From Trichobilharzia regenti (lineage: Eukaryota; Platyhelminthes; Trematoda; Strigeidida; Schistosomatidae), in the NCBI GenBank assembly GCA_944472135.2, contig OX235264.1, positions 86,004,319-86,068,318 of the forward strand: a stretch of DNA of 64,000 nt. The letters are read 5' to 3'. The notes below the pieces were generated by a model. The model did no database searches. It saw only the letters and a list, made by a program, of their open reading frames with translations, and was not told the DNA's origin. The translations under genes and the position numbers were made by a program. This document shows, piece by piece, positions 24,296-36,015 of this stretch (positions are counted from its first letter, which is position 1; the number at the start of each line of letters is the position of its first letter).

Positions 24296-24790
24296 TAATA
24301 ATTTGCTTTATCCCAAAACAGTACCTGTGATACAGAATGGAATTCTCATCATTTTACTACAGTGTCGCATCCAGTTAGTACATTATCAATAAATAAATAA
24401 AATTCTACATAGATGAAGGAAATATCAGTTCATTATGACAACAACATATTGGTATGTCGGTAGCAAAGCCAAAATTGAACAGAGTGTTTGAAGGTGTTAG
24501 AAGAGTAGATGGGGGGATATTTACTGGCGTAAGCAGAAGAAAGAAACAAAGGAGCACGTAACAGAGAAATAAAGAGAGAGAGAGAGGAAAGGAAAAGAAA
24601 GAAAGAGAACGTTGTACCTATAAAAGATATGATTTGGAAAGACGAGATTCAGTTGTTCTACTGACTATTTAACAAGTCATAGGCATCACGCCTAGTGCTT
24701 TCTTTATCGCACAGAACACGAGCTAAGTGGGGTATGGTTGAGCTTTTGTACTTACTAGTGCGAGCATATAGTTTTCTATATAGACTTCTG
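24296..24790 (-). repeat. Inverted near-identical copy of the 10690-11170 repeat
   Basis: The reverse complement matches 10737-11165 almost throughout, differing mainly in run lengths of the (TC)n tract, with a weaker match to about 10690. It ends at the same AATAAAGCAAATTATTA terminus, supporting a family with a defined 3' end. Confidence 0.8.
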
Positions 24791-26094
24791 GTTTTACCTG
24801 AAGCGACACAAGGGGAGAGTTGTGAATGAAGAGGGTGGTGTGAGTTAGATAGTTAGGCCCAACTACCATCTGAATGAATGATATCTGCCAACAAGATTTA
24901 CTCTTTTTGCTAGACCACTCCATCCTGTACCGGTCTAAAAGATCACTTGTTGACACTTTCGGATTTCGTTTGATGCATTCATAGTATTATTACTCTGTTA
25001 TTATGTGTTCATTTATGTAGAGAAGAGAAGAAAAGTATAGTATACACTGACAAGGAAAGACTGCTGGACACCGAGTTTGTTGATGCCTCAGATATGAGTA
25101 CTTTGCTGTAACCTATACCTGCGTCTTGAAGTTAACTGCCAACAATTTAGCTATATAACTTTATCTCAGGGGTACAAAACTAAGTATCACACACTATATT
25201 AGATCACTCTTTTAGTATATTTCGACTAATGCTGTCATAGTCGACATTTGAAGACAGCATCATTTATTCACCATTCTAATATCAGTAAATATTACTGTAT
25301 AACACTGTGAGACCTTATCAGAATAAATTTTACCTTCAATGGAATTATACTCTACCACTGTGTACAAGTTCCATTATTATACCAATTGTAACAACAGAAG
25401 AAAATGGTCAGGCAACAGATCGTTTATTAAGGAAATCAACACATATTTATAGATTTTCATGTACATTATTATAGATTATTGTTAGCAGAAAAACACAGTC
25501 TTCTGATTGGTTGTTTCCCACAGAAAGTTAACCTTGCATCTCTTTGTGACTCTTCTTGAATGTCGGATCATCTATACGTTAACTGTATCTGCCTACGCAA
25601 AGCCTTTGTTCTAATTTTGCTCACGACCAATATTGGGGACATAAACATTGACGTAAATTACTGTCCACCGATTTTGACTAACAGCCAGCTCTCACCACAC
25701 AATGATACCATTCTAATAATTCATTAGCAAAGAAAAATAATGGTGCATTCTTGTGATAAACATGACTTTTATTTGGCAGGATAAACTGTGAAAAAATCTT
25801 TTCTGACAACTTCACTATTTTACAGACTACAGTTTTCAACACACACACACAAGCACGTATACATAAGGGTGATACGTACTATGATTAGATAATATGTCTT
25901 GATCATTCTAGTGTGTCAGGCTGAATTCACACACTATTACCAAATAGTAGATTTTACTTACTCATGTATTCCAGTAGCATAGTAGAGTGTATTTTTTTAT
26001 TGGCATTGCATACATGCAAATTAGTGATGAACGCCATATGTACAAGATACACAAATAGAGCATGTTACTGACTACGTGACTGACTGATATGAGA
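24791..26094. other. No gene; short repeat near 25285-25360
   Basis: Contains CAGTAAATATTACTGTATAA...GTGAGACCTTATC, related to blocks at 29070, 37870 (minus), 57240 and 61090. Otherwise unassigned. Confidence 0.5.
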
Positions 26095-26510
26095 GACTGG
26101 ATACTATTCATGTCAGTCAGTAGTGCCTGCTAGCCAAATCTAAGTGATCTAAACAGCGGGCTGGCGTTCCGCTCATATGGAACCCGGTTCAACTCAGCTC
26201 AGACAGCTAAATCAGTTCAAACCACCCGGATACTGGTTGGTTACTTGAGTGGTGAACTGGTAATGCACTTAGTTAAATTCACGATTCGCAAGTCTCTCAG
26301 TCAGAGGTGAAAATACATCACAGTTTCCTTTAAAAATCATAACCAACTCTCTGGACTGAGTCGAACCAGACACATCGCTAATGAGTTCAGCACCACACGA
26401 GCGGAGTAGCACTCCGACTTTTCGATCACTTAGATACGACTAACAAGCACTATTGATTGATGTAAATGGCACCCAACTACCCATACCAACCAGTCAGTAG
26501 CACATACCAT
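26095..26510. repeat. Large imperfect inverted repeat (MITE-like or inverted SINE pair)
   Basis: The left arm (about 26110-26215) has TAGTGCCTGCTAG, CTAAGTGATC, a GTTCCGCTC segment and GGTTCAACTCAG. The right arm (about 26345-26500) carries the same order on the other strand (TAGTGCTTGTTAG, CTAAGTGATC, ACTCCGCTC, GGTTCGACTCAG). The arms are roughly 75-80% alike by eye with a spacer of about 130 bp. GGTTCGACTC looks like a pol III B box, so two inverted SINE copies are possible. Confidence 0.65.
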
Positions 26511-27419
26511 CAGGATGCTTATCCTTGCCTTCTTAATTGCCTATTTATGATATCACAGCATGTCATATATTGTGATCTGCATTATTTCGGTTTTCCAAGA
26601 GAAACAAACTATGGTGAAATTTCATCACTAACTGCCTAACCTTCAAATTGCAAATATGACTAAATAAAGTATCTGTACGCCTTGTGAACAGTCAAATTCT
26701 TTCTTTTTATAGCTATACATACAACTCTGTATATTCATCTTTCTCACATTCAGCATTTCTCTGTCTCTTTTTCCCACCATTTCTTCAATTTATCAATTAT
26801 AAAATGTCAATTTAAATGATACGATATAAGAATAGTATTATAGATTGATTTCTATGTCTCTGTCTTTTCACTTACATTCCATTCATCATTGAAATAGTTG
26901 TGATAATTCTTATTTGAACAATGCAAGAACTACAGTTTTAGCATAGTAAATGAAGTATCTTTGTGTTTGTATAAATTACTGTTTACTAACCAGCTACTTT
27001 TAAAAATAAAAAAGTAGTAAATATAGATAGATAGATAGACAGAAAGATTGGTATATAGGTAGATAGTCGACTTAATTATTCACTCAGCTTCCTCATGGTT
27101 TAACTTGAAAGTATTCTAAGCTATTACTTAAAATAAATATTTCTATCACTAAATTCATTCAAACAGAACTCATTGTCTCTTAGCAAATCTAGTAGTTTTA
27201 TTATTACACTATAAAGGGTTACTTCAATGAAAGTAAATGAGTTGAATGACCTTTAACCAGTGTGTGTTTGTGTGTTTTAAATGAATACTTTTAGCATTCC
27301 GTTCTCATTATATAATAAACATATACATATATATGCCAAAATTCTTAGCTTCCTTGAGATATCCAAGTAAATCATTAAAGTTTTTAAATCAATTATTTTT
27401 ATTCAGAGTATTATTATTA
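26511..27419. other. No gene; (GATA)n at about 27025-27042
   Basis: Non-coding AT-rich DNA with a short GATA microsatellite. Confidence 0.55.
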
Positions 27420-28970
27420 GGTTTTGCAGTGTCCCACTTAAAGTGTACACACTTAATGCAGATGATTTTGAGAGTCTCTTTGGGAAAGATATTTTGCGCT
27501 GTTCATTAATTAATGATGATCACACAGTATTTAAATTCCAGGGGAAAATATACAAACAAACTGAGGGAGTTCCCATGGGGTCACCAATATCGTGGTGTCG
27601 GTGGCATAGCGGTGAGGACTTCCGCCGATCATGCAAATGGTTTGGGGTTCGATCCCCGGCCACTGACGCACTCCTTTACCTCGCTAAGCCAGAAATAATA
27701 ATGGTAAAGAGGAGAGGTTTGTCAGGAGGCTAGCAACCCCATCCTGTAAAACAAACACTGCTAGAGAAACTTCAAGCCACTAGCTTGAAGCCCTATGTTC
27801 CACTGGGGAACGTGAAGGAAGAAAACCTTCAAAAAAACCACCAATATCCTCGGTTGTGGCAGATATATTCGTAGATAGGAGGGGAACATAGCGATTGAAA
27901 TGTTCAGCCCCACCCCAAGAGTACGGTGGAGGTTTGTAGATGGCACATTCACTGTACTTGGAACACAGGATATAGATAGACTTTTCGAACACATTAACTC
28001 AAAGGTGAAGGCAATTCAATTCACTTATGAAGTGGAAAGTCAGGAAGGGGAACTTTTAATGTTAGATTGTAGCGCGAAAGGGATAGAAGATGGGAATTTA
28101 AGCACTAGTATTTACAGGAAACCCCCACATCCAAACAGACATTTGGACTTCCAATCATACCATCTTATGTCAGTGAAAATAGGATTGGTGAAATGTTTAA
28201 ATAATAGAGTACAAAAACTAAGTAGTACCAAAGAAAATCTAAGACAGGAAGTGAGACATATAAGAGAAGCTTTGAAATTCAATTATCCTGATAAATTAGT
28301 CAAAAAGTATGTAGGAAAATGCAAAAATATAATAAATAATGATAATAGTGACAGTGATAATAATAATGACAACCATAATGATAATAATAATAGTAACATT
28401 AATGACTACATGCATGTCAAACATGTGCAAGACAGCACCAACAATAAGGAATCTAAATCATCAGTAGTAATTCCATTCAAAGAAGGAACCTCGGAAACCT
28501 TACGGAGAATTGTTAACAATGAAGGAATAAAAGTGACATTCAAACCCACAAACTCAATTAGAAACATGCTTTGTCAGTTAAAGGATCCTGTGGAGCCCTT
28601 AAAACAAAACAATTTAGTTTATCTAATACCCGGCTGGAATGATTTTCAGGTCAAATACATAGGTCAAAGTAATAGAACAGGTGCAGTCAGACTATCGGAG
28701 CGCAAAAACTCCGCAAAATCTAGATTAGCTGATCCGAATGAGGTAGGATATTTAGAGAATAGTTCAGCTATAGCACTTACTACATGCAATTACACACAAC
28801 ATACCGTACAATAGGATGGAATAAGATGACTTTTTTAAAATCTAATGTCACAGGGTGGAGGGAGAGATTGATAACGGAAGCTTTGTTTAACGAATCAACT
28901 GCAAATACATGCAATAGGAATGATTCAATACCTGTCCCAGATATCTGGACAGATATCTACTCTCCCTAAG
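27420..28970 (+). pseudogene. Penelope-like element: RT palm, linker, GIY-YIG region, SINE-interrupted
   Basis: PLE remnant covering most of RT. 27443-27591 encodes KVYTLNADDFESLFGKDI up to EGVPMGSPIS (RT motif B). A SINE then intervenes. From 27849 the frame resumes SVVADIFVD. A one-base slip near 27873-27888 precedes the palm segment (27900-28814, 304 codons) with RVRWRFVDGTF. The catalytic FVDD box has become FVDG, so polymerase activity is lost. Thumb motifs follow (YRKPPHPNRHLDFQSYH, then NYPDKLVKKYV), an Asn/Asp-rich linker, and the endonuclease region NLVYLIPGWNDFQVKYIGQS, whose usual Cys pair is missing. The C-terminal tail GWRERLITEALFNES lies at 28850-28970 in another frame. Confidence 0.85.
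27592..27838 (+). mobile_element. SINE family B inserted in PLE, 10-bp target-site duplication
   Basis: Head GTGTCGGTGGCATAGCGG, B box GGTTCGATCC, body ending GAAGCCCTATGTTCCACTGG. The flanking duplication CACCAATATC lies at 27582-27591 and 27839-27848. Removing the SINE and one duplication restores MGSPISSVVADIF of the PLE, proving the nesting order. Confidence 0.93.
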
Positions 28971-29135
28971 ATAAATAGGAGAGAATAAAGAAATCTATAA
29001 AACGAACGTTTCGAAGTCGTGTGATTACAGTTGATATGATTATGAAAAATAAACTTTGTTAGGAACACCATCCAGTAAATAACACTGTCTCACTGTGTGA
29101 TACATCTAATAAACAAACTAATATGTAATTGCTTA
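28971..29135 (+). repeat. PLE 3' UTR / terminal block
   Basis: Follows the PLE tail directly. The GATTATG...CATCCAGTAAATAACACTG and GTGATACATCTAATAAACAA blocks recur at 61065-61148, the latter almost unchanged. Confidence 0.65.
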
Positions 29136-31499
29136 CTACCGCAGTGCCCAAGTTTTACACATATATTAAATGATCACATTGAATTTTACGATTTTACTCA
29201 AATATCAGTAGAATGCTAAATTTCACCTTTGATTTCCTACCTACGTATTGAGCGTAGAAAGTTTCAAGACAGTATGTAGAGATGTAACGAATTGTCTAGT
29301 TCTAACATTTGCAAAGTTGCATTTGATCTTATGATCTTACAGTGACCAATGCTACCAGATGTAGGAGTACATTAAAACAAAGTTAAGAATCTGTACACCC
29401 TGAGAGGAGACGGCTTTAAGGTTTTAAGTCATGTTTTACTAAAGCACGTTTTGTGTCTCAAATTTAGATTTAAGTTGTTTTCATGAAGTGGGTATAGTAA
29501 TTTTTGATCGTATTGAAATAATCAGAATAAGCTGTTTCACCACTAAACTGGTGTGATTTTATGTATGTGGAAAGTGTATATAGCTGGTGTATCTTTCTTT
29601 TGATAACGTACTCCTTACACTCACAGACCAGTCACTGTTTTCTGATATTTTCTTAGCTCATTGAATTATAAGTCATTGAGGCTGAATGGGTATGTTCAGT
29701 ATTCAGTTGATGTGTTTATTCATGTTCAGCGTCATTATGCCCACGGTCTTATGAAGTATGTCAACTTGTACTAATGAAATTTTCTGCAAAGTTCTAAGTT
29801 AATGATTCAGTCAGTCATCCAATGTTCACATAATCATTGATTTATCATCCAGTTTGGAAGCATTATGTTGAATATAATCAAGCTGTTGATAATCATTTGC
29901 TCCGTTCACTTTCACATTATTTGAAAGAATATTTATAAGTGTTATACCTGCAGACTCCAATATGTTGCTTATACACCGATGACTAGAAACTAATACTGCA
30001 TCAAAATGCGTATTCATTTCAAGTCATCTGTGCTATGGGTTACAATCTTTGATGTAAGTGTAGAACTTGCTCACTGTGGTAGAATGTAATTCTATATTAG
30101 ATAAGTTTATTTTAACAATCACTCAGTGATGCAGTGTCTAATACCAAGTCAGTAAAACGATCAATACTACCCCAAATTAACAGCCAATCACAATCAAGAT
30201 TCGCAGGAGCGATAGCTGTGTCATTCATTTAGGATTTAAATAAGTTCACTTCATACTGAAGTATTCACTGAAAGTGTTGTCTAAGAAGACATTGAAAGCT
30301 TCATAATTAAACCAACGAACTCAGAGAACACACCCTATTAAAACCATCTATATAAGCTGCAAATCTTCTTCATTATTGTAGATAATTTAATCGCTAATTT
30401 CTCATCGTCTTTCAAGGCAAAATCACCTGTACTTAAGAAACATATAAACAATAGAAAAATTCCTCCACAAATGTTTAGCCTCTTATCCTGATAACACAGA
30501 ATATTATTGGTTACTTCAACATGTGTACTGAGAGTGTGTGCATACATATTCCAACTAGATGCATCTCTGTAATTGTGCTGTTTGTTTGCCTATGAGTCTG
30601 ACAGACACTTCCTGAATGACCGAGAGTAAATAGTCATTTTATTGCCCTTTAATGTCACTCCATCTCATTCAATTGTTTTTACACTTTCAACTTACCTATT
30701 GAACCAAACAACCAAACACATCTCAGCTCTTCGGAACCAGCTACTAAAACACTTGTGGAGACATTAGAGTAGATCGCTCTCTAACATTCATCTGCAAGGT
30801 TTTCTTTTGAATAGCAGTGAAAGTTCTGTTTGTAGAATCACTTTGATCGGACAATACAACTTCATTAAAATCATCCTTCTGAATTATTCGAGGTGGGATA
30901 AAAGCCATCGTAAGGTGTTTTAGTAAATCGTGTAGCAAACGCCACAAGAGATATTCTAGCTGTGTAAAACCAGAGTTGCTAAAACACCTTTAAGTCAACT
31001 ATACGTAACACCTGATATGATTACAGCATTCCTTTAAGCAAGTAATACAAAATCACATCAGAATAACCACTTGAGGAAGTTCGAATCCGTATTGACTCCT
31101 TTCATTCTACTTATTCAAGTATAATGAGACGAAGGTGCCGTTAGTTTGTTTTGCTGTAACTTCTATCCTCACTGCAATTATTTGTGATTATTCTGAATAC
31201 TTTTGACCTTGAAATCTAAGTCTTAAATATTTCAGCTTATAATATTATCAGTATCAGTATCTCGGAATGCTGCTGAAAGTTCCCCATGATTAATTGAGAA
31301 CGTTATGGCAAATGCATTCCTAACCTATTTGACTACAACCTAGTTGTCCCTGTACGCTTGGTTTAGGAGTAACTCGGAGGTATATAGGGTTCTAACTGTT
31401 ATTGAATATTGGTTTTGATCTTCATATTTTGGACTTCAGTTCTACTTGTGTAATATAATTATTGCGTTAAAAGAAGTATCCTAACTAATACTTTTTTTC
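29136..31499. other. No gene seen; PLE 3'-end relic at about 30240-30345
   Basis: Probably intergenic or intronic sequence upstream of the exon at 31519. Around 30270-30345 the plus strand has AAGACATTGAAAGCTTC and ACTCAGAGAACAC in the order seen in the PLE 3' end near 7620-7700 (minus), but the hammerhead core is lost. No upstream exon of the next gene was recognised. Confidence 0.5.
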
Positions 31500-31518
31500 T
31501 TTATTTTTGCATTGTAGT
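31500..31518 (+). other. Putative 3' splice acceptor
   Basis: The tract TTTATTTTTGCATTGTAG ends at 31518, 16 bases before the ATG at 31535. It suggests a 5' UTR intron or a trans-splice acceptor, since schistosomes use both. Confidence 0.6.
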
Positions 31519-31534
31519 TATTTAAAGAATTTCA

Positions 31535-33070
31535 ATGGAAAGTCAAACATTAACTTCTACAACTTTATCACGTTCGGATTCACCAGGTTCTCTGTTGAAC
31601 GAACGTACCTCGGATACTTTACAATCATCCCCCACCGTTCGAATAGCCTATAGTCCAAGACTTGAGATATCTAATCCCCGAGACAAAAATGATGTCAATA
31701 ATAATAATACCGATAATGATGAACGTCAAAAAAGCATTAATAAATCTGAGAAAATCTTCCTTCTCCCAGGCACTGAACGTGTAGTTAAAGTCACTAAAAA
31801 ATTTGCCTTTTCTAATGATAACAAAGAGTACATAGATGATGAAAATGAAGTCTACATTGACAATGATGAATATGATGAAAATAAAACAGAAAGTAAATAT
31901 TACAGGACAAATGTTTCATTGCATAAAAGACATCGTGTTTCACATCGATCTGGTCACAGTCGTAGACAACATCATTATCAACATCGTCAACGTCATCATC
32001 GACGTCATCAGCATTCTTCTGATCATCAAGAGAGTATACAATCACCGCTAGATAGTAATGGATATAAAAAACCTGCAACATCATCTGTCCTAAGTTCTAT
32101 CACATATAATCCAACTAATATAGATCAAAAACGTGTTATAAGTCGTTTAGAATTCATTGCTCCTGAACATCTTCAGTCAGATACAAATGAGAATGGTAAT
32201 ACATCAGGTGAAGGATACCTTGACATGAACAATGATATGCATTCTTATGTGACTTCACAAAGTAAAGGTAATCGTTCACCTGGATTTAAACAAAGTCAAT
32301 TATTTATGCCGGTCAGTCGTAGTAGTAGTAAACGTAAACATCTAAATAAAGGGCATAAAAATTATCAACGTTCACATTCATCTTTAAATAGGCTTCATTC
32401 ACGTACATCAATGGAATCAAGTATCTGTCGAAAGTGTCACAGTGTTATCTGTCCAAGATGTCATGAAAGTGTGAATACTTTAAGTCATGAACACTATGAT
32501 TCTAGATCATTAAATCGTGCTGATGCTTATTGTAATCGTAAAGTGAATGGAATAAGTTGTCCTTCATTGGATCATATATGCCCGTATATTTTAAATCAAA
32601 AATACAAGTCATTAAGTAATTCTAGAATGCAAATAACACCTGCACTTCATCACCATCATCATCATCACCATCGACATATGTGTTTAGCTAAATCTGTACC
32701 ATCACTGAGTACACTTGATCTATATGATATACATCCTGATTATCTAAGTTTACATAGTCTAGGATCTAATCGATTGACAAATCGTATGGAAATTGAATAC
32801 ATGCAAATTGAAGGTGATGAAAATTTAAATATGACATTATCACCAGCAAAATTGAATTGGATTACAGACTTAGCACGTCAATCGTTAAATAAAACTAAAG
32901 ATCTTGACACAGTAGCTAAAATGATGAAAGAAAGTTTGGATGAAGAGTTTGGTAAATTATGGCATTCCATTGTAGGCTCTGATTCATACGGTAGTAATTT
33001 AGCCACTCTACCAGGAGCGTTAATCAGTTTCAGAGTTGATAAATGGGCTTTTCTACTTTGGCAAACATGA
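31535..33070 (+). CDS. Low-complexity protein with C-terminal dynein light chain (LC8) domain
   Basis: Open frame of 511 codons, probably the last exon and perhaps the whole coding region. Residues 1-430 look disordered: Ser/Asn-rich, an acidic Asp/Glu segment (about 100-125), a His/Arg-rich block (about 130-165), a CRKCHSVICPRC motif (Cys 298, 301, 306, 309, zinc-ribbon-like) and eight consecutive His at 372-379. Residues about 440-511 match the LC8/DYNLL family: the helix LDTVAKMMKESLDEEFGKLW, the hallmark WHSIVG at 476-481, YGSN, then the beta-strand region ending VDKWAFLLWQT, close to the usual family C terminus. LC8 proteins are about 90 residues and dimerise through this fold to bind short linear motifs in dynein and other partners. 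DLC-domain proteins are numerous in schistosomes, often in the tegument. The long N-terminal extension is unusual. The start ATG is the first after an acceptor. Expression and upstream exons are unknown. Confidence 0.88.
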   Translation: MESQTLTSTTLSRSDSPGSLLNERTSDTLQSSPTVRIAYSPRLEISNPRDKNDVNNNNTDNDERQKSINKSEKIFLLPGTERVVKVTKKFAFSNDNKEYIDDENEVYIDNDEYDENKTESKYYRTNVSLHKRHRVSHRSGHSRRQHHYQHRQRHHRRHQHSSDHQESIQSPLDSNGYKKPATSSVLSSITYNPTNIDQKRVISRLEFIAPEHLQSDTNENGNTSGEGYLDMNNDMHSYVTSQSKGNRSPGFKQSQLFMPVSRSSSKRKHLNKGHKNYQRSHSSLNRLHSRTSMESSICRKCHSVICPRCHESVNTLSHEHYDSRSLNRADAYCNRKVNGISCPSLDHICPYILNQKYKSLSNSRMQITPALHHHHHHHHRHMCLAKSVPSLSTLDLYDIHPDYLSLHSLGSNRLTNRMEIEYMQIEGDENLNMTLSPAKLNWITDLARQSLNKTKDLDTVAKMMKESLDEEFGKLWHSIVGSDSYGSNLATLPGALISFRVDKWAFLLWQT

Positions 33071-33470
33071 TTTCTTTTCATAAATATATACATATTGAGA
33101 ACCATGAAAGGAAAGGAACCAAAACCCTATTCCTGCTAATCTTCTCATCAAAAATTATCTTTTGTTACTTTTAAACTCATTTTATACACCAACCATAATT
33201 TAATTTTGAAAGTATAAAAACTGTTTGAACAAATATTTCTCATCATATTACATTGAATACTATTGAGACATTGTAAGTGTCTCACCTTTTCTTCACTTCA
33301 ATGGTGGTTTAAATGATTCGCTTACTAAAATTTAAGGAGATGAACCTTTTTTTAAACTGAAAGTTCAGATAAATAACGTCTCATAATTTACTTGAATTTT
33401 TTCCTCAATCATTATTAATTAAAGCCTTTTTTTATCCTATGAATCATATAAAAAATAAATAAATATTTCA
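33071..33470 (+). other. Probable 3' UTR with poly(A) signals
   Basis: AT-rich sequence after the TGA. Overlapping AATAAA hexamers at 33454-33463 are the likely polyadenylation signals. Confidence 0.55.
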
Positions 33471-34079
33471 TTGTTTTAAATGTTGTTTTGCAAATTCAGT
33501 ATTTATACACTTAGTGGTGTTAAATGCGAATTTATTGTCACTAAGATTTGTTGCTTTCCAAAGCGAACTCCTTCTTATTCAATTTACAGAAGACTTCCAA
33601 TGAATAAGGGATTGTGTATCACGGAATATACACATTAGATCATAAGAATTATTAAAAAGACGGTTGCAGAGAAGAAAATTTTCTTTTTGACGAAGTCATC
33701 AACTTAGCTGTACATTCGTGTATTTATACTACATGTGTGAGAAAGTTCCTGAATTATTACCGGTCAGAGGTCAGATGAATAAGATTACTAAGTGTAATAA
33801 ACAGAAGATCGGTAGTGGCACTAATCCAAAAATATTTCAGGCCAAAGGTGAAATTAAACATTACAATGTGTAATGATCAGGAAAATCGGGTAGAAAAGAC
33901 AAAATAGGATTATAATTACTAGAAAACTAGTCAGCTTGTATAATTACGGGTTAAGGATATAATATTAACGAAATAGGTAGGAGGTTCGGACATATAAAAA
34001 TAAAAACAGCAACCAAATCTAATAATACAGATAGGGATTTAAAAGGTAAATATAACAAATAAACGGGAAGGTTGGACAA
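33471..34079. other. No gene seen
   Basis: Non-coding. The right part (33940-34079) may belong to the 3' UTR of the PLE relic that follows. Confidence 0.45.
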
Positions 34080-34625
34080 GAAAGGTAATAGGATAATCAT
34101 TATTGGTGAGACTGACTTTTCATAATGGCCACGGTGGGGACAATGGTTGGACGTATTTCTTTTAAAAATCAAAACAAGTGATTCAGCGAAGAGATTCTTC
34201 TCAACGAATTTATTATCAAGCTGTACAATCGTAGATATATATATATATATATGTATGGTTTTTAAGAAGTTATATCCGGTGAGGGAATTGAATCATAGGT
34301 GTGGATGCAAAAATAATAATAATAATAGTAGTATGAAATGCAGTTAAAATTAAAATGTTTGTGATCATAATCATGGTTAAATGTCAAGTGGCAAAACAAT
34401 TAATGTCATATATAGAGTAATTCATAGGATGGATCGAACTTGGAACTTGGACACATAGAAGAGGCTTGAGTTTTTGGATCGCCAGCGCCTTAGCTATTAC
34501 TAGATGTCTTCATTTCACTCCCTTTGGTAGGTTGGATCAGATCTTATATTTAGCTTTGAAGGACTTTTCAAACGGCGCTGAATATCCAGAATTTACCAGA
34601 TGCTCTGTTATCAAACTGTGTATCA
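34080..34625 (-). mobile_element. Penelope-like element 3' relic
   Basis: The minus strand from 34615 reads SGYSAPFEKSFKAKYKI, a stop, SNLPKGVK, and an IAKALAIQKLKPLLCVQ-type tail, like the PLE tails at 11.8 and 15.8 kb. At 34115-34150 the CATAATGGCCACGGTGGGGA block matches the 3' region of the copy at 11745. The part between holds a (TA)n and an AAT tract. Confidence 0.65.
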
Positions 34626-34636
34626 GCTTGCTGTGT

Positions 34637-34872
34637 GTCTGCGGCTCAGTGGTGGAATCCTTGACGACCAAGCACATGGTCCGGATTCCACACCTAGTCC
34701 ATTCATTTCTAAACCTCGCTTAGCCAATAGTAAGCCTGATAAAGATGGAAGGTTGGGTATAAGAGTAGCAACCCCACCCTGTAAAACAGAAGAATAACAC
34801 CACTGCTATTGAAACTTCAAAGCTCGAAGCTTCAGGCCTTGTGTTCCCTTGGGAACGCAAAGCAATAAAATA
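34637..34872 (+). mobile_element. Degenerate SINE family B copy
   Basis: Head CGGCTCAGTGGTGGAATCC, decayed B box, CCCACCCTGTAAAACAGAAG in the body, end GGCCTTGTGTTCCCTTGGG and an AATAAAATAATAAAG tail. Confidence 0.78.
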
Positions 34873-35559
34873 ATAAAGAACAATATTAGTTTGCTGAACA
34901 TCTTAGTTTAATAACTGCCGTAAAATTCTTTCCACAGTTATACTCCATTTGGATTTACCTATAAAATTAAATGTGTATTTTGATCATTGAACGAAGCAGT
35001 ATGAAGATATAGTATAAAAATGTAAATCAGCTACATAGTTTATAGTTGTGTACTGAACAGGGGGTTACAGATGATTTGAAGTGGTTTATCATACTCTGGT
35101 GTTTCAAAAGCTTGATCAGATGTACAAATTCTAAAGTCAGGATTTAGGGGCTCAGAACACTAGTCTAAACAACTGCCAATAGACAACTGACTATGTATTC
35201 AAATGTTGGTTTTTCAGGGATTCGATTGGTTTGAGGATTTCATCATGAAATGACATCGGTTAGAGAATCATTGGAAAATCTGAAAGTAATGGACAGCTAT
35301 CTCGTCCTGCTTTGAGAGTCTTCATCATTACGCACCCATTGACTGGATACATCGGTTCATCAGTGGAAAGTAACCAATGCTATTTATTGAATACATAGTG
35401 TTAAAGCTGATTGAATTCTATCAATTATCAGTCTCTTCGAGGTAGCGAATTCGTCTTGTTTTCGAGTACACATAATCATAAAACCAGTCTGCAGAGATTT
35501 CCACCTTATCTTTCACTTATCCAAATGAGGAACATCGTCTAAATTACAGGAAACATGGA
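34873..35559. other. No gene seen
   Basis: Non-coding. The right part may include diverged RTE sequence. Confidence 0.45.
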
Positions 35560-36015
35560 TGTGAATGTCAAAGCCAGTCACCGTCGGATCACAAAGGTAA
35601 GATAGGCTTTTGTTAATCTGAAATCGGTGCGGAACTCTATAGTAGTCAGTAAAAGGAATAAATGTCCTAATTTTCAGCACAGATGTCAAGTCAGTACTTC
35701 CATATGGTTCAGAGACTTGTCTGATTTTCTAATAGCTCCAACAGCCTGCTAGAGACCTTCATCAACAATTACCTGTGGTCAAAAATTAAGATCAGATAGC
35801 CTGAAAGATGAAGCAACAAGAAGCTTTGGCAATGAGCAAACCATTCAACAACCTGTTACCCAACAAATATGAAGAAGGAAATGGAGATGGATTTAACACA
35901 CACGGAGAAGACAGTTGAGTGACATCACACACGAGCCGTTGAATGGAACCTGAATGGGAAGCGACCATTTGAGCATGTTTCAGATTATGTGAACAGGAAA
36001 TGACAACTTGTTGAC
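35560..36015 (+). mobile_element. Degenerate RTE LINE 3' end
   Basis: The plus strand shows decayed forms of the RTE tail: a GKA..AF-like region near 35600, then MKKEMEMDL-like text at 35870-35895 (complement pattern of the KKWRWI region) and GTGACATCACACACGAGCC at about 35920. It has many stops. Confidence 0.6.
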
